This document shows positions 18,016-29,109 of a stretch of 64,000 bases of DNA, piece after piece. The DNA is from Macrophomina tecta (taxonomy: Eukaryota > Ascomycota > Dothideomycetes > Botryosphaeriales > Botryosphaeriaceae). The DNA is taken from NCBI GenBank assembly GCA_024180945.1, contig JAKSGN010000007.1:1-64000 (forward strand), given 5' to 3'. Made by a program: the position numbers and the translations under genes. Positions within the stretch are counted from its first letter, which is position 1, and each line of letters begins with the position of its first letter. The notes beneath the pieces were generated by a model. The model did not search any database and was not told the DNA's origin. It worked only from the letters and a program-made list of their open reading frames with translations.

Positions 18016-19765
18016 GTTGAATTGAGTTGAATTCATTTACCCTGACCCATCGCCCTGAGCGATATGCAGGCTACAGACTATTCAAAGGAATGTGCTACTG
18101 GGTAGTGTACATTAAGGGGTAACAAAAGAAAGTAGGAGGCGATACGCAGTTATCCTCCGCTTAGAAGAGGGTAGGGCATGGCTCCTTTACATTGGGCTGC
18201 TCCTGTTGGGTGGCTCTGATTGCAGTCTGCGCACTTCGGAGGGGTATCCGAGCTGCAGTCCTTCTTGTTGTGCTCTGCAAGGCAGTGTGCACACCTTTCC
18301 TTCTTTTTGCAGTTCCAGGCCAGATGTCCAAACTGAAGGCACCGGTGGCACCTCTTTCTCTCCATTCGGTAGGGCTCGACACGGTTGGTGTAGCTCTGAC
18401 CGAACACAAGTCCGTTCTGGATGGCGTTTTGGGCTGCTTCTTGCGTGCTGAACCAGATGCCCAGGGAGGCATGTTGTCCTAGCGGCGAGTCTCTTTTCTT
18501 CATCCAGGCTATGTTCTTAATTTGTGCGTCTACAAGGCTGTTCTCCTGGAGAATCTTTTGGATAGCGTCGTTTTTCTTCTCAATGTCGACTTCCGATGTC
18601 GGTGTCCGGTGGACTACAACACCAAACTGGGGTTGGGTGATCGCTGTGTCGTTTCCAAGCGTCTTGGTCCATTCGGTATTGCTCGTCGCAAGTTTCTTTG
18701 CTTCCTCGTCCTTGAAGCGGATAAGGTATCCTAGCTTCGTCGTTCCTACACCGAGAACTGATGCGTCTCTTGTCCTGTCGTGCTTCTTGAGGGCCTGCGA
18801 GATATGCTCTGCTGCAGTTTTGGTTGGCATGTACCTCGAGAAGGTGTTCTGGGTAGAGGGTACCGCGGTGGTAATCCGTAGAGTTGCAGGGCTGTTTCCA
18901 GATTGGGTGTTGTACGTTGGGGGGAAATTAGGTATCGGGCGTGCTGCCACCGCTGCCCAGCATTGGTTGTTGACCTGAGGAGTTGAAGACATCGTGTCCA
19001 GTCTTTCCGTAAGCTGATGGGCCTGTATGGTCGATTCTTCAATCCTCTTCTCTAGGCTTTTGTTGTGGTTCTCTTGGTGCTCCTCATTTTCGAACAGTCT
19101 TTCGATCTCCTGGTCGAACTTCTTGTTTTCTGTAGTAAGTTGCTCAACTTTCTCCTCAAGCTTTTGGTTCTGCTCAGCTAGTTGTGCGACCCTTTCCTCT
19201 AGCTGCCGGTTTTGCTCGGCTAGCTGTGTGAATTTTTCTTCGATCTTTAGGAAGTTCTCACTTGAAAACTGGTCTTTTCTTTGTAGGTACCCAATTTGAG
19301 CCTCATGGTCCCAGATTTTGCTGCGGTGGGTTTCGTTGAATGCTACTCGTCGTGTTCTCGGTGGAGTAGCTTCCGGTGCTGGTTGGACATGAATTGTGCC
19401 TTGGCTGGTGTTTTCTGCTTGAGGTCTCATGGCAGATTGCTGTCTAGTCACCCTTTGGTTTTCTGACGGGGCTCGGGTTCCGGTTTGCCGATCTTCTTGC
19501 GACAAGGATGCCGCATTTGGAGCCATTGTTGCACGTATAGTGCCAAGACTGCGCTATGGCCACGGGAGTGAAAATCTCGACTGGTGAGGGACCGGTATGA
19601 GGCGGAAAGAGATCTTCGGCCAGCGGCCTAGTAGAGACACTGCGAGGTCTCTTCTTTGACTGAGATGGAGGCCTCGTTGCGCGCTATCTTTTGATGGTGG
19701 TCTTGGCCCCGCGGGCCTTTTGTTTGGGCGTTTTCTATGGGTGCGAAACTCGTCCTTGATTCAGC
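18016..19765 (-). mobile_element. ORF1-only LINE (family 3), non-autonomous
   Basis: Minus-strand element whose 3' end is a (TCAAYTCAAT)n-like tail at 18016-18029. The next 46 bp (18029-18074) read the same as the 3' end of the pol-bearing LINE at 19790-19835. The only ORF is a gag-like ORF1; the 3' untranslated region follows it directly, with no RT. The 5' boundary is not sharp, and 19765 is where the next element starts. Confidence 0.75.
18150..19526 (-). CDS. LINE ORF1 protein with coiled coil and three zinc knuckles, 458 aa
   Basis: Intact frame from ATG 19526. Residues about 80-180 form a long coiled coil of repeated LAEQNRQLEERV-type heptads. A central region (KLGYLIRFKDEEAKKLA...) resembles the RNA-binding part of LINE ORF1. 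The C-terminus has three Cys/His knuckles: CHRCLQFGHLAWNC (CX2CX4HX4C), CAHCLAEHNKKDC and CADCNQSHPTGAAQC. This is the normal architecture of Tad1-clade ORF1 proteins, which bind element RNA. It is complete and free of stops although its pol gene is absent. Confidence 0.85.
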   Translation of the reverse strand: MAPNAASLSQEDRQTGTRAPSENQRVTRQQSAMRPQAENTSQGTIHVQPAPEATPPRTRRVAFNETHRSKIWDHEAQIGYLQRKDQFSSENFLKIEEKFTQLAEQNRQLEERVAQLAEQNQKLEEKVEQLTTENKKFDQEIERLFENEEHQENHNKSLEKRIEESTIQAHQLTERLDTMSSTPQVNNQCWAAVAARPIPNFPPTYNTQSGNSPATLRITTAVPSTQNTFSRYMPTKTAAEHISQALKKHDRTRDASVLGVGTTKLGYLIRFKDEEAKKLATSNTEWTKTLGNDTAITQPQFGVVVHRTPTSEVDIEKKNDAIQKILQENSLVDAQIKNIAWMKKRDSPLGQHASLGIWFSTQEAAQNAIQNGLVFGQSYTNRVEPYRMERKRCHRCLQFGHLAWNCKKKERCAHCLAEHNKKDCSSDTPPKCADCNQSHPTGAAQCKGAMPYPLLSGG

Positions 19766-21513
19766 AATTGAATTGAGTTGAGTTGAGTTGAATTCATTTA
19801 CCCTGACCCATCGCCCTGAGCGATATGCAGGCTACAACTATTCAACGTGTTTTGCTACTAGTATACATGTTGCGTGTCAATCTGGGAGGAAGAGAGAAGA
19901 TAAGGGAGGGCGGATAGTAAGGTGTAAGGGATGTGATGTGAAGAATTTCTAAGCTGTGGGTTCATCTCTATTCTTAAACCGTTGTGAGTCTTGTGCAAAG
20001 CTTAGCACAGCCTGAAGCTGTGATGCTGTTGTCTTCCCTTTGCGACTTTTACTCTGGGTAGGTGCAGCATTGCTTAGAGGCTTTCCACCAAGTAGAGCAG
20101 ATAAGTTGTTCCGTTCTAGCCCACTGTCTTCGTACATCTTTTGTCGGCGTTGCTGGAGCAAGCAGCAGTCAAGAAGGACATGGAAAACTGATTCAACTTC
20201 TCCACATTCGCATTGTTCATTATTGATCCGGCCCATTCGAGTGCGGTGTTGATTGAGCCAACAGTGGCCAGTTCGCAACTGGGCAAGAAGACCAGTCTGA
20301 CTCCGTGGAAGCTTGTCATATAGATGCCGGGTGTGGGGGCCTGGTGGAGCTGTGTCAATGCTTCGGAGGTGTTGGCCTTTGTCTGAGTTTTCCCACTCTG
20401 CTGCCCAAGTTCTTTGCACTGCTTCCTTGGCTGCCTGGGCCTGAAGTGATGCCAGTGGTCCAAAACTGTGTTCTCTAAGGCGGGTGGTTGCAGCTTTGGC
20501 AAGCTTATCCGCTTCTTCATTCCCTCTGATCCCACTGTGGCTTGGAACCCATTGAAGAGAGAAGCTAATCTGATGGCTGTCCCTAATATGCTGAGCTGCT
20601 TCTGTAATCGAGCGCACTATGCCTTGGCCGGATCGCCGTTTGTGTGGGTTTGCCAGTGCTTGCAGGGCTGCCTTGGAGTCGCTGTAGATTGTGTAGGATG
20701 CTGGGTTTGAATTGCCTTCTTCGAGATTCTGCTCCACTGCTAGTTCCATGCCAGTGTTGATAGCAATAAGCTCAGCGGCTGTGGTGCTGTAGAACTTGCT
20801 AGAGCCAACCCCCTTCTGGGCTTGTCTGTGGATTCTCTGCTCCTGGCCGAGGATTACTGCAGCTGCTCCAAGCTGTTCTCTTACTTTGGATGCATCTGTG
20901 AAGATCCTCTTCGTCCGGTCCGATTGGAGCTCTTCCTTGAAAACCTCTAGAGTCTGAGATTTGGGTAGTTGCAGTTGGATATTGTCTAGTGGCAGGGGCT
21001 TCCATGGTGGGAGGGGGCAGGTGTCAATTACTTCAGTGTCTTCCGCCTGGCTTGGGCTTTGTAGCTTGAGAGGTGCATTAAGGGGGCTGAGGAAGCTAAC
21101 TGCTAGATTAAGCGTTAAGGTTGCTTTGTCAATAAGAGCCTTGCATGGGTGCGAGGTTGGGAGTATTCTAAGGTTGGAAATAACCCTCTCTGCTCGGGCT
21201 TGGAGGCGTAGCTTTGTTGGTAGGAGGAAGTTCTCGTAGTCCAGTGCTTCGGTTGATACGGTTCGAAAGGCTGAGATAGCCTTGGTTGTTGCCATCCGCT
21301 GAATCCTGGAGAGCACTGCCACTTGCCATTTGCATCTCTTTGGGGAGTGCCAGACGGTTGAGGCGTAATCCAGTTGAGGAACTACGCATGCTTGATAGAG
21401 CTGGCGCATCTGCTTTGGTCGAAGGTGCCTTAGTCTACCTATGGCTAGGCAGGTCTTGGTTGCTCGTGTGGCTGCTCTCTGGACATGGGCTCTCCACCGG
21501 AGCTGCTAGTCAA
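19766..21513 (-). mobile_element. 5'-truncated LINE (family 3), pol 3' part
   Basis: Minus-strand LINE with tail at 19766-19790, a 3' untranslated region, RNase H and the RT-RNase H connector. The 5' part is cut at 21513 by the hAT element. It shares its 3' end with the ORF1-only element next to it. Confidence 0.85.
19949..21513 (-). pseudogene. LINE pol fragment: RT thumb/connector and RNase H
   Basis: The frame covers the connector (LYQACVVPQLDYASTVW, RIQRMATTKAISAFRT), RNase H (RIFTDASKV, STTAAELIAINTGMEL, YTIYSDSKAALQAL, GNEEADKLAKAAT) and the final CECGEVESVFHVLLDC motif, and ends at 19949. Just inside the broken 5' end (21506-21508) a TAG replaces the Trp expected in a D-W-QLRW motif. 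It lacks the RT palm, so it is not autonomous. Confidence 0.85.
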
Positions 21514-24212
21514 CAGACGTCTCAACAAGCAGTCAGTTATCAAGCAGTATTGCTTACTGATTGATACTGATATGATATCAGTATCAGTAACCTCCTAATC
21601 AATCAATCAGTAATCAGTAATCCACGTGACCTGGCTAATCTATGGGATGGCTGCCTGCTGGTGGCGCGCAGTGACTCATCACGAAGACCCGCTGTGCTGC
21701 GCTTCGAACCTCGTAGATAAATTGTGCTTGCTAGCACTATTAAAATAGACCAAGTCTCTAGCACACAACTTGAAAGGCTTTACCAGCGTACGCTGTATGA
21801 CACATGAATGAATACCGCGCGTCAATATGCCTGCTGGGCCGTCTCTATCTGTAGGGGACATGGAATGCGAAGAATTAAGCTCACCGGCGCCAGAATCGAG
21901 CATCTCCGCAGCCCTACGGCCCCGTTCACAGCAGTCATTTTTCTCTACTACCTTTTCCTCTGCGTCATCCGTATCCAAATCTGAATCTCAGCCGAAGAAG
22001 CGTAAACTACGCGCGCCAGAAACCTGGAAGCACTTCCGTGTGCCTCAGGGAGACGAAGAGACACACCAGAATAACCAGAGGCTGTGGTATTGTCAACACT
22101 GCCACAATCCACCCTGGCATACGGTCTCCACTACAAGCGCCAAACGGCATATGCGAAGCGAACACGGTATTGCCATCGATGACGAAGAGAGGCCAGCCAA
22201 GAAGGCGCTTCAACAGTCTCTTGAAGTGGCATTTACACGCGTAGAAGAGAACCATCGAGAGCACGTATCCCGTGGCGAACAGTCGATACTACGGAATGCG
22301 ATCAACCTCGACGCATTCTACGAGGCTCAGATCCAGCTTATCACACGCCGGCGGCTCCCATTCAACTGCGTCTCTTGGCCGGAATACCAAGCACTTCTCT
22401 GCGCAGCAAACCCGAGGGCTGAAGAGATCCTTATTCAGTCAGGCAATACGGTATTGGCTCATATTAAGCTATCATATGCCATACATCGCGAGAACGTCAA
22501 AGCTCAATTACGGACGGCAAAGTCACGAATCCACTTCATCATCGACCTATGGTCGTCACCGCATCGCAAAGCCTTTCTTGGAATATGCGGACAATGGGTT
22601 GATGAGAACTACGAGCTCCGTGAGGCCTTATTAGGTCTACCGAACGTACGGCACAGTCACTCCGGAGAGACAATGTCACGCCACTTGCTGGAGACAATAC
22701 GGTATTTCAATGTTGCTGGCAACATCGGTTACTTTACGTCAGATAACTCTACCACAAATGACACCTGCATGCGTGCTTTATCAACGGCACTGGGGAATGA
22801 ATACGGCGTTGGGTTCAACCCCGTTGAGCGCCGGATTCGATGCGGAGGTCATATTATCAATCTATGCCTCCAGGCATTTCTTTTCGCCTCCAGCAAAGAG
22901 GCACTCAATGCGGCCATTGAAGAGGCAGATAGCAACGCAAGCACCACGGTTGTTGAGTCTCTACAGGCGCAATTGCGGCAAAAAAACAGCAAGGGCAAGC
23001 AGCGGAAGGTACCGGAGGATCAATCTGGATGGCGATCCATGGGGCCCCTTGGTAAACTCCACAATATCGCCGTGTTTATACGGAGCTCCACAGTACAAAG
23101 CGATGCCTGGGAGCTCCTGGCAGGCGATGCACTCGGCATTGATAACGCGACCAGGTGGAATTCATGACCAGATGGATATTGATGGAAAATGAGCTCAATC
23201 ACCTCCGTTATCTGTTATTGGATAGCATATTAGCTTAGTCATTCATTCTGAGACGTCTTGGGGATCAATACCACGAGCGCCTCAACAAAAAAAGCAATCA
23301 AGTCATTCATTCATCGATTCCGACCGATCAAGCGCAAATTCCATCAGATATCCTACTCAAGCATTTCGAAGATGCTAAGGTAGATAATAGACCTTATTTA
23401 GCATCATGGTGCTAACTATTTTATTAGGAAACCTACGCCGATAACCAACGCCTCATTCACTCTATACACATGGGCTGGTTTGTGCTTGATAAGTACTACT
23501 TCAAGACCGACGAGACGCCTGTATATTCCGCGGCCTTGCTTCTCCACCCATCAAAGCGATTGAAATACCTCCGCCAGAACTGGCACGTTGATTGGCACGA
23601 CAGTGCAATCAATAGAGCGAGGCAGATCTGGAGCCAATACAAAGATCTTCCGGTTACCACTACTCCCGAGGAGACCCCGCAGATCCAGATGACAGCGTAT
23701 GATAAACTAGCCCAGTCACTTGATGTGACTGAGGCGTCAGACGATGAGGATGAGCTGGAGAAGTTTATTAATGCTTCTCCGTGCAAGATCGCAACTACCC
23801 CGCTTGCATGGTGGAGCAGAGGAGAGCAACGGATCGAATACCCGCGGCTGCATAAGATGGCTATTAACATACTTTCAGTTGCGCCTACGTCTGATAAGGC
23901 CGAACGTGTCTTTTCAGGTACTCGGCGTACTATTTCGTATGACCGCGCACGTCTCGGAGCGGAGAATATTGAGATGACAGAGTGTATTGGCAATTGGAAC
24001 AAGAATGATCTTATTCGGAAAGTGCATCTACTACCAAATGAGAATAATTAGACTGAGAATGGTGAGAGCAGCGACGCATTCGAGCAGGTATACTATAAGG
24101 TCATGTCTTGGCAAATACTGATAGGCTAATCAATCAGTATCAGGTGTAGAGTAATCAATCAATCAGTATCAGTATGAGCCTTATCAATCAGTACTGATTG
24201 TTGAGATGTCTG
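21514..24212 (+). mobile_element. hAT transposon 1, internally deleted
   Basis: Imperfect terminal repeats CAGACGTCTCAACAA (21514) and, inverted, CAGACATCTCAACAA (ending 24212) enclose a transposase gene. Sub-terminal regions are rich in ATCAATCAGTA words, as in hAT ends. The flanking 8-mers differ (CTAGTCAA and CTCCCGCT), so no target duplication remains; one side was probably lost by recombination. The left end sits inside the LINE pol fragment. Confidence 0.8.
21827..24051 (+). pseudogene. hAT transposase, interrupted by deletion
   Basis: First part 21827-23167: BED-type zinc finger (WYCQHC...H...H), then FIIDLWSSPHRKAFLG, YFTSDNSTTND and CGGHIINLCLQAF, ending after DNATRWNS with TGA. Second part 23470-24051: WFVLDKYYFKTDETPVYSAA and the C-terminal dimerisation region (YPRLHKMAINILSVAPTSDKAERVFS). 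Compared with the complete hAT at 34 kb, most of the roughly 165 residues between these parts is deleted or unreadable. It cannot encode a full transposase. Confidence 0.85.
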
Positions 24213-26508
24213 CTCCCGCTCCTCGTGCAGCTTTCATGTGCATTTCACGTGTGTTGGCCCTGCTACATTATGAGGCTCGGCTGCTCACTTCCAGCCTCAT
24301 ATTTGTGTGTCACCGCTTTTATCATCTCGACGTAGATTGAGAAGACCTCGCCCGCCAATATAGTGTATAAACCTATCGACTTGGAGATGGCTGTGTTCTA
24401 TGGGATATTGAACTTCACACACGCATCACGTCATGTACGACTGGCCAGGGGACACTCTCCTGTATATATAGCCTCTCTTGAACTCCGGTAGCTGACACGT
24501 GAGGACGCCTGTGCAAGACAGAGCTCAAGATCCTTCGCTGTAGGCTGGCTGGGCTGTAGGGGCGAAGAGAGCGGACAGGATGCAAAGCTGGCACGACTCT
24601 CGGTGTTTTCGCTTGGTGTTCTCTTCTTTTTTCCCCGCATGCCTCATGGGACAATGTACTCCGTGCATCTGCATGCAACCTTCCTCTATGTCAGTTGAGG
24701 GCCAGTAGATCGCTGCGTGTGTCTGCCCGCGCCGCAGGGTTTGCGTCGCTTCCGGCGAGGACGCGGAAGCTCAATCCAGTCCCGCCAGGCCGGTCACTTC
24801 AAGCGAAGCAAATAACGGCGGTACTGACGGAAAAAGGAACACGATAGTTACTTGCTGTGCCTCAGGCCAAGGAGCGATAACGAAGCATTCTATGAATCAG
24901 CCCGATTTGCCTGGCTGCGGGGCCCGCGAAAGGAGAAACGGGCCATGCACGGGCCAGCAAGCAGTACGTGGAGCGTCAGCTGCTTATTTTCACCTCGCCT
25001 GAGGGAAATAACGGTACAGCACGTGCGCGGTGATCTGTAAATCCGATATCCGCTGCGCCGCTGTGGAGCATGTAACCATAGAGTGCCCTGGCTACTCCAT
25101 TAGCTCTCCCGCCTCCCTGATGCGCACGCAGCCTCCGGGCTCACAATCTTTTCTTTCCACTTCCTTCACCTTCTCAGGGATCTTTCCCAGGGATGATGGA
25201 TCAGCCTTTCATCTCGATTCTGTTGCCTGGTCTTCGCTCGGGGCAATGGAATGAGCCCATCGGAGGTAAGCAAGACGTACCCTAGCCACCAAGTGTAGAG
25301 AGTGGGGTAAGGGGCGAGGAGGCTGCTTTTGGAGGGTTCCTCTGCAGGCGGGAATGGCTGTGTAGCAATGACCCCCTTATCGAGCAGGAGCTGCAACGAA
25401 GATGAGATCAAGTGGATGTCTAGTGCTTCTGGAGATCTTTGAAGAATCGCAGGTCAAGATAGGAGAGCGCATGGAAAAACGGAGAAGTAGATGACCGCGT
25501 TCGTGAAGGCGAACCGGACCTCGCAGTAGCAGATCAACGCGAGTTATGCAAGCTATCTTCAGAATATGCCCCCGGCGCCGCCAACCAGGATACACCAAGC
25601 CATTGAAGGAACTGACTGGCCGGCCGTAGAAATGAATGGGTGGAAAGGGAAAAAGCTGCTGATATGAGAACAATCAGGCCCTGTAGCTAATGGTCTCTCG
25701 GTGCTTGCTGCTCAGCCATCAGAGTGACGGGCAACACTCGGGATAGCACTCTTGATAAAATTAGGAGGCAAGATGGTCAAGGAAATAGGGTAAGGATTAC
25801 TTTTGTGTTCTACTGACTTTAGGGGCTTTCCTTTTGCCCTTTATTCTCGCTAGATGACTATGTGAGCCGTACTACTGTTTGGGGTTTTGGGAGGAAGGAA
25901 ATTTTCGTGTGCTTGAGAAATATTCTATAGTGCATCTTTCCCTATAGCCCACGAAGGCCGAAGGGGTGTATGAATGGTCGTCATCATCTTCCTCTCTCAC
26001 CCTCTCTGTGGAGATGCGTCCGTAATAGTCCGAAGGTGCTCTGATCCAGGTGAATCAGTGGCTCGAGAGTTCAGAACTCACTGCAGGCTGGATGGGAATA
26101 CAGAAAGGCTTCTTGAAGGGCGCAGAGCTGACTGCCGCGTTGCGCGCATGATAGGCAAGTACTGCTCAACTCTCAACAAGCGCGTGTCCGAGTTGCAAAG
26201 ACCGCCCGCAAACATCTATGGCCCAAGCTTTGCCTGATGCACCACGTGGTCATGACTCAGTCCCAATTTCATTTTAGATGCCGCTTCATGGCCCGGGCAT
26301 TGGGACCTTGCCTCAGCTGCGGCGCAGCATTGCCGAAATACCGAATGTCGTACTCAGCCATGCGTATGGAAAGACACATGGTGCTTCCCCTGTTGTCCCA
26401 CCAGCCTTTATCTGCGAAGATGGTAGATTCTGAAGGCCCTCCCGTACATCGTCGTTTCCGCCGTTCTAACCTTTAATCCGGTACCAGCATCTCTACCATC
26501 CTCTGACC
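24213..26508. other. Intergenic 2.3 kb, no gene recognised
   Basis: Many short overlapping frames on both strands. None has a known motif, a coherent set of introns or conserved-looking length. Some at 25.0-25.7 kb and 25.97-26.24 kb could be exons of an unknown gene, but I cannot support a model. Confidence 0.35.
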
Positions 26509-27468
26509 ATGGTGACTAGAAACTTTCCACAAGGCCAACATCATTCTCCACGTGCCACCATTTTCCCACAGCTCGATGGGCCACTCCGTGGGGTTGATGA
26601 GATATATTCTAAAATTTGCAAGAGAGTCGAGAGAATCCAACCGCAAATACTCCCTAATCCTAAGCACAGATGGGTAGCAGTTCCGCGTGACACGAAGTCA
26701 TTGAACTTGGACAATTTGTCAACATTGGCCAAGGAGCGTAATCAATTCTTCTGGTTTACGGCCCATGGAGATGATACCGTTACCGACATCTCTAACCGCT
26801 ACAAAGCACGGTGTTCACAGGATTTAACGCGAGACCTCTGGGCACCTCATCTGCCCGACGGGAAGCCACTTGCAAAACTTTGTCCTAAGTAAGTAAGCAT
26901 CTCTATTGCCTTTGCGCTCAGATGTTTGACGATCGGCAGAGCTGAGAACACTATAATTCTCCTCGACTTGGGAAACTTATCTTTCCTGCCCGAATGGATG
27001 GATCAAGATGAACGAGAATCTGACGGTAGCTCCGCAGAGGTGTATGGCAGCAGCAATAACGCGAGCTCCACCTCATCGTCCAGAGGAAGCGGCCTGCACG
27101 TATACACAGAAGATAAAAACAGTCACGTCGTAGCAGTACGATCCACAAAGATCATCCACAAACGGAACGGGCGGCGTACCGCGTCTGAGCATTCTGTAGA
27201 CGGACAACCTAGATACTCTCTAAGAAGTACTACGAAATTTCCCCGGAAACGTAAGTGGTAGTCTCTCCCATGAGTTTGGTAATACAACAAAGTAACCTGT
27301 CGTTATCGCTGTTTTCCAGGTAGCTTCGAAATCAGGTCACACCTGCCGAAGAAACTAGCCTCACTTCGACCAGCGATATCAAAGGCGACACGAGTCTCAC
27401 TACGGCTCGCGGAGAAACGAAAGGCGCTGAGTAACCGAAGGAAGGTTGAAGGGAAGCGCAAGGATTAG
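26509..27468 (+). CDS. Hypothetical basic protein, 3 exons, 279 aa
   Basis: Exons are 26509-26888, 26940-27250 and 27320-27468; the introns (51 and 69 bp) start GTAAGT and end CAG, and the phases fit. The ATG sits in ACCATGG. The N-terminal part contains FFWFTAHGDDTVTDISNRY. The middle is Ser/Asn/Asp-rich. The C-terminal third is very basic (KRNGRR, KFPRKR, RLAEKRKALSNRRKVEGKRKD), which suggests nuclear location and nucleic-acid contact. I do not recognise a family. The consistent splice phases make a real gene more likely than a chance frame. Confidence 0.6.
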
Positions 27469-28035
27469 TGTGCGAATTTACTAAACATTTTTCCTCACAT
27501 AAAGTGGCTGGAATGACGTAGATATAAGGTGTTTTGACAATTTATTCTTCTTGGTGGACTATGAGGTTTGAGCGTAAGAAGAGTTTATGCGACATACGAT
27601 GTGTATAGATTATATGGAAGAGAAACAAGCTCAACAATGGCAAACCATGTGTGTCTCGCTCTCCGGCACATGGCACGTCACATAAGGTCTCAGGCGTGGA
27701 CTTTGCGTGGTAGCGAGGGGCTGCTAGGTCTTGCACCGAGTTGTCTTGGTTGGCAGCGCAAAATACTTGAACAGTATTAATTTCCAACGAAGTTTTTGCT
27801 CCATCGTCTAGTCTTCCTAATTGACGTACTCGTGCTCAGACCGAACGATATGTCCGGTATCTCAAGGACTGGAAGGCGATCTCGATTGGCCTGCCTCAGT
27901 GATCCCTTCTGATGAATTTGCCCTCAGAGCAGATCAATGTGCATCTACTCACTCATTTGATGTCAAAAACGTTAAGCGTTACAGGACTATCCGTGGTTAC
28001 CTAGCCCAACACTGTAGTATAAAGGGGATATTCGT
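27469..28035. other. Intergenic, nothing recognised
   Basis: Short frames only, with no motif. Confidence 0.35.
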
Positions 28036-28377
28036 TTACCACTCGTTACGCTCTTCAGTGGCATCACCAATCCACTCTCTATTCATCAGAAGCCCAACAT
28101 TTTCAAAATTTCCAATAACAGGTATCGGGACCATATGAGCGTTGGAGACAGATGTTGCAGAGTCTCGGAGCAACTTACTGCCTAGTATACCCCGCTTCTC
28201 CGCCGTCGTCATTCCCTTCGACGCACAAGCCCGGTTAGTGCACAACAGCAGAACAGCCAGGACGCTTAAGAGTCGTGCGATTATGTTGGATTTTAGAGTG
28301 AAGAGTAGTGAGGTCAGAAAGAGAGTAGATTCTGCCTGTCTCCTAAGAGGGAGGCCGGGAGGCTTGCTTATATACAT
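28036..28377 (-). CDS. Possible small secreted protein starting inside a solo LTR
   Basis: The frame starts at an ATG within the LTR (28377) and leaves it at 28283. It continues through a hydrophobic run RLLSVLAVLLLC followed by TNRACASKG, which looks like a signal peptide with a cleavage site. The mature part (about 65 residues) has no family resemblance. The LTR's TATATAAGC box lies right at the ATG, in the same orientation. The original 5' end of this gene, if there was one, was separated by the LTR insertion. It may be a chance frame. Confidence 0.25.
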   Translation of the reverse strand: MYISKPPGLPLRRQAESTLFLTSLLFTLKSNIIARLLSVLAVLLLCTNRACASKGMTTAEKRGILGSKLLRDSATSVSNAHMVPIPVIGNFENVGLLMNREWIGDATEERNEW

Positions 28378-28522
28378 GAGTGATAGCTACATAACCGAGG
28401 ATACTAAAGATCCGAGGGAGAGTGTCGATGCGGGGTTGGACATCAAAAAGTGTTGTTGCCTAAAGGATAGAATATTCGAGATAAATGAGATGCCTGAGGT
28501 AGTAAGGCAAGAAAGTCTGACA
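28284..28522 (-). mobile_element. Solo LTR of the Copia family, 5-bp target duplication
   Basis: About 239 bp, diverged from the 228-bp LTRs at 41087 and 46140 but collinear from TGTTG to CTGACA. It is bordered by GATTA on both sides (28279-28283 and 28523-28527). The internal region is gone, as expected after LTR-LTR recombination. It is older than the complete Copia element. Confidence 0.9.
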
Positions 28523-28726
28523 GATTACTAGTCATTTATGAGTCCCTTGAATGGACAGACTTTCGACTTTGCCTTCACCTATTTGCGAAAAGTGATGTGA
28601 GAGGACGGTACTGGCAAAAGATATCTTATCTGTACTTAAACTGTCACACTAAACGTATAGCACAAAAGTAGAAAGATGCGTAAGTAATAAGCTCTCTCTG
28701 ATTTTGCATACAACACCTCATCAGAT

Positions 28727-29109
28727 CCCCAGTATCTAGAAATACAAACGTCGAGCTCCAAGTCTCCACATCCGAAGGAATTCACTCCGACCAGGAAGGC
28801 CACCAAACAAGGCAGTCTGAACGTCTCTGTCCAGCCAGACAAGGGGCCTCTGAAGTCAAGCAATTTCTTACAAGCGTGGAGACATCTATCAAGGCATTGG
28901 AAGAGGAGCGAGACCCAAGAGTGTTATTACCGGGCATAGAATGGCTATTTAAGGAATATTCTAAAAGGTTACGGGGCCTGCGAAAGGAGATGGAGAAGTC
29001 TCAGGATTGTGAGGTGCTAAATGACTTCGTAGAGATCCATGATCGCTGCGAGATAGCACTTATGGATATCCTGGAGCTAAAGAGAGAACTGCCATCCTTT
29101 AGTGAATAG
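28727..29109 (+). CDS. Possible exon encoding a helical protein
   Basis: An open frame follows a plausible acceptor (CATCAG at 28720-28725) and ends at 29109. Its C-terminal half is charged and helix-prone (VETSIKALEEERDPRVLL; RLRGLRKEMEKSQD; CEIALMDILELKREL). No start codon with a matching phase was found upstream, so this could be the last exon of an unknown gene or a relic. No family recognised. Confidence 0.3.

Noticed and set aside
18192..19299. Several plus-strand frames of up to 185 codons opposite the LINE ORF1
   Set aside because: Shadows of the strongly biased coiled-coil and zinc-knuckle coding on the minus strand.
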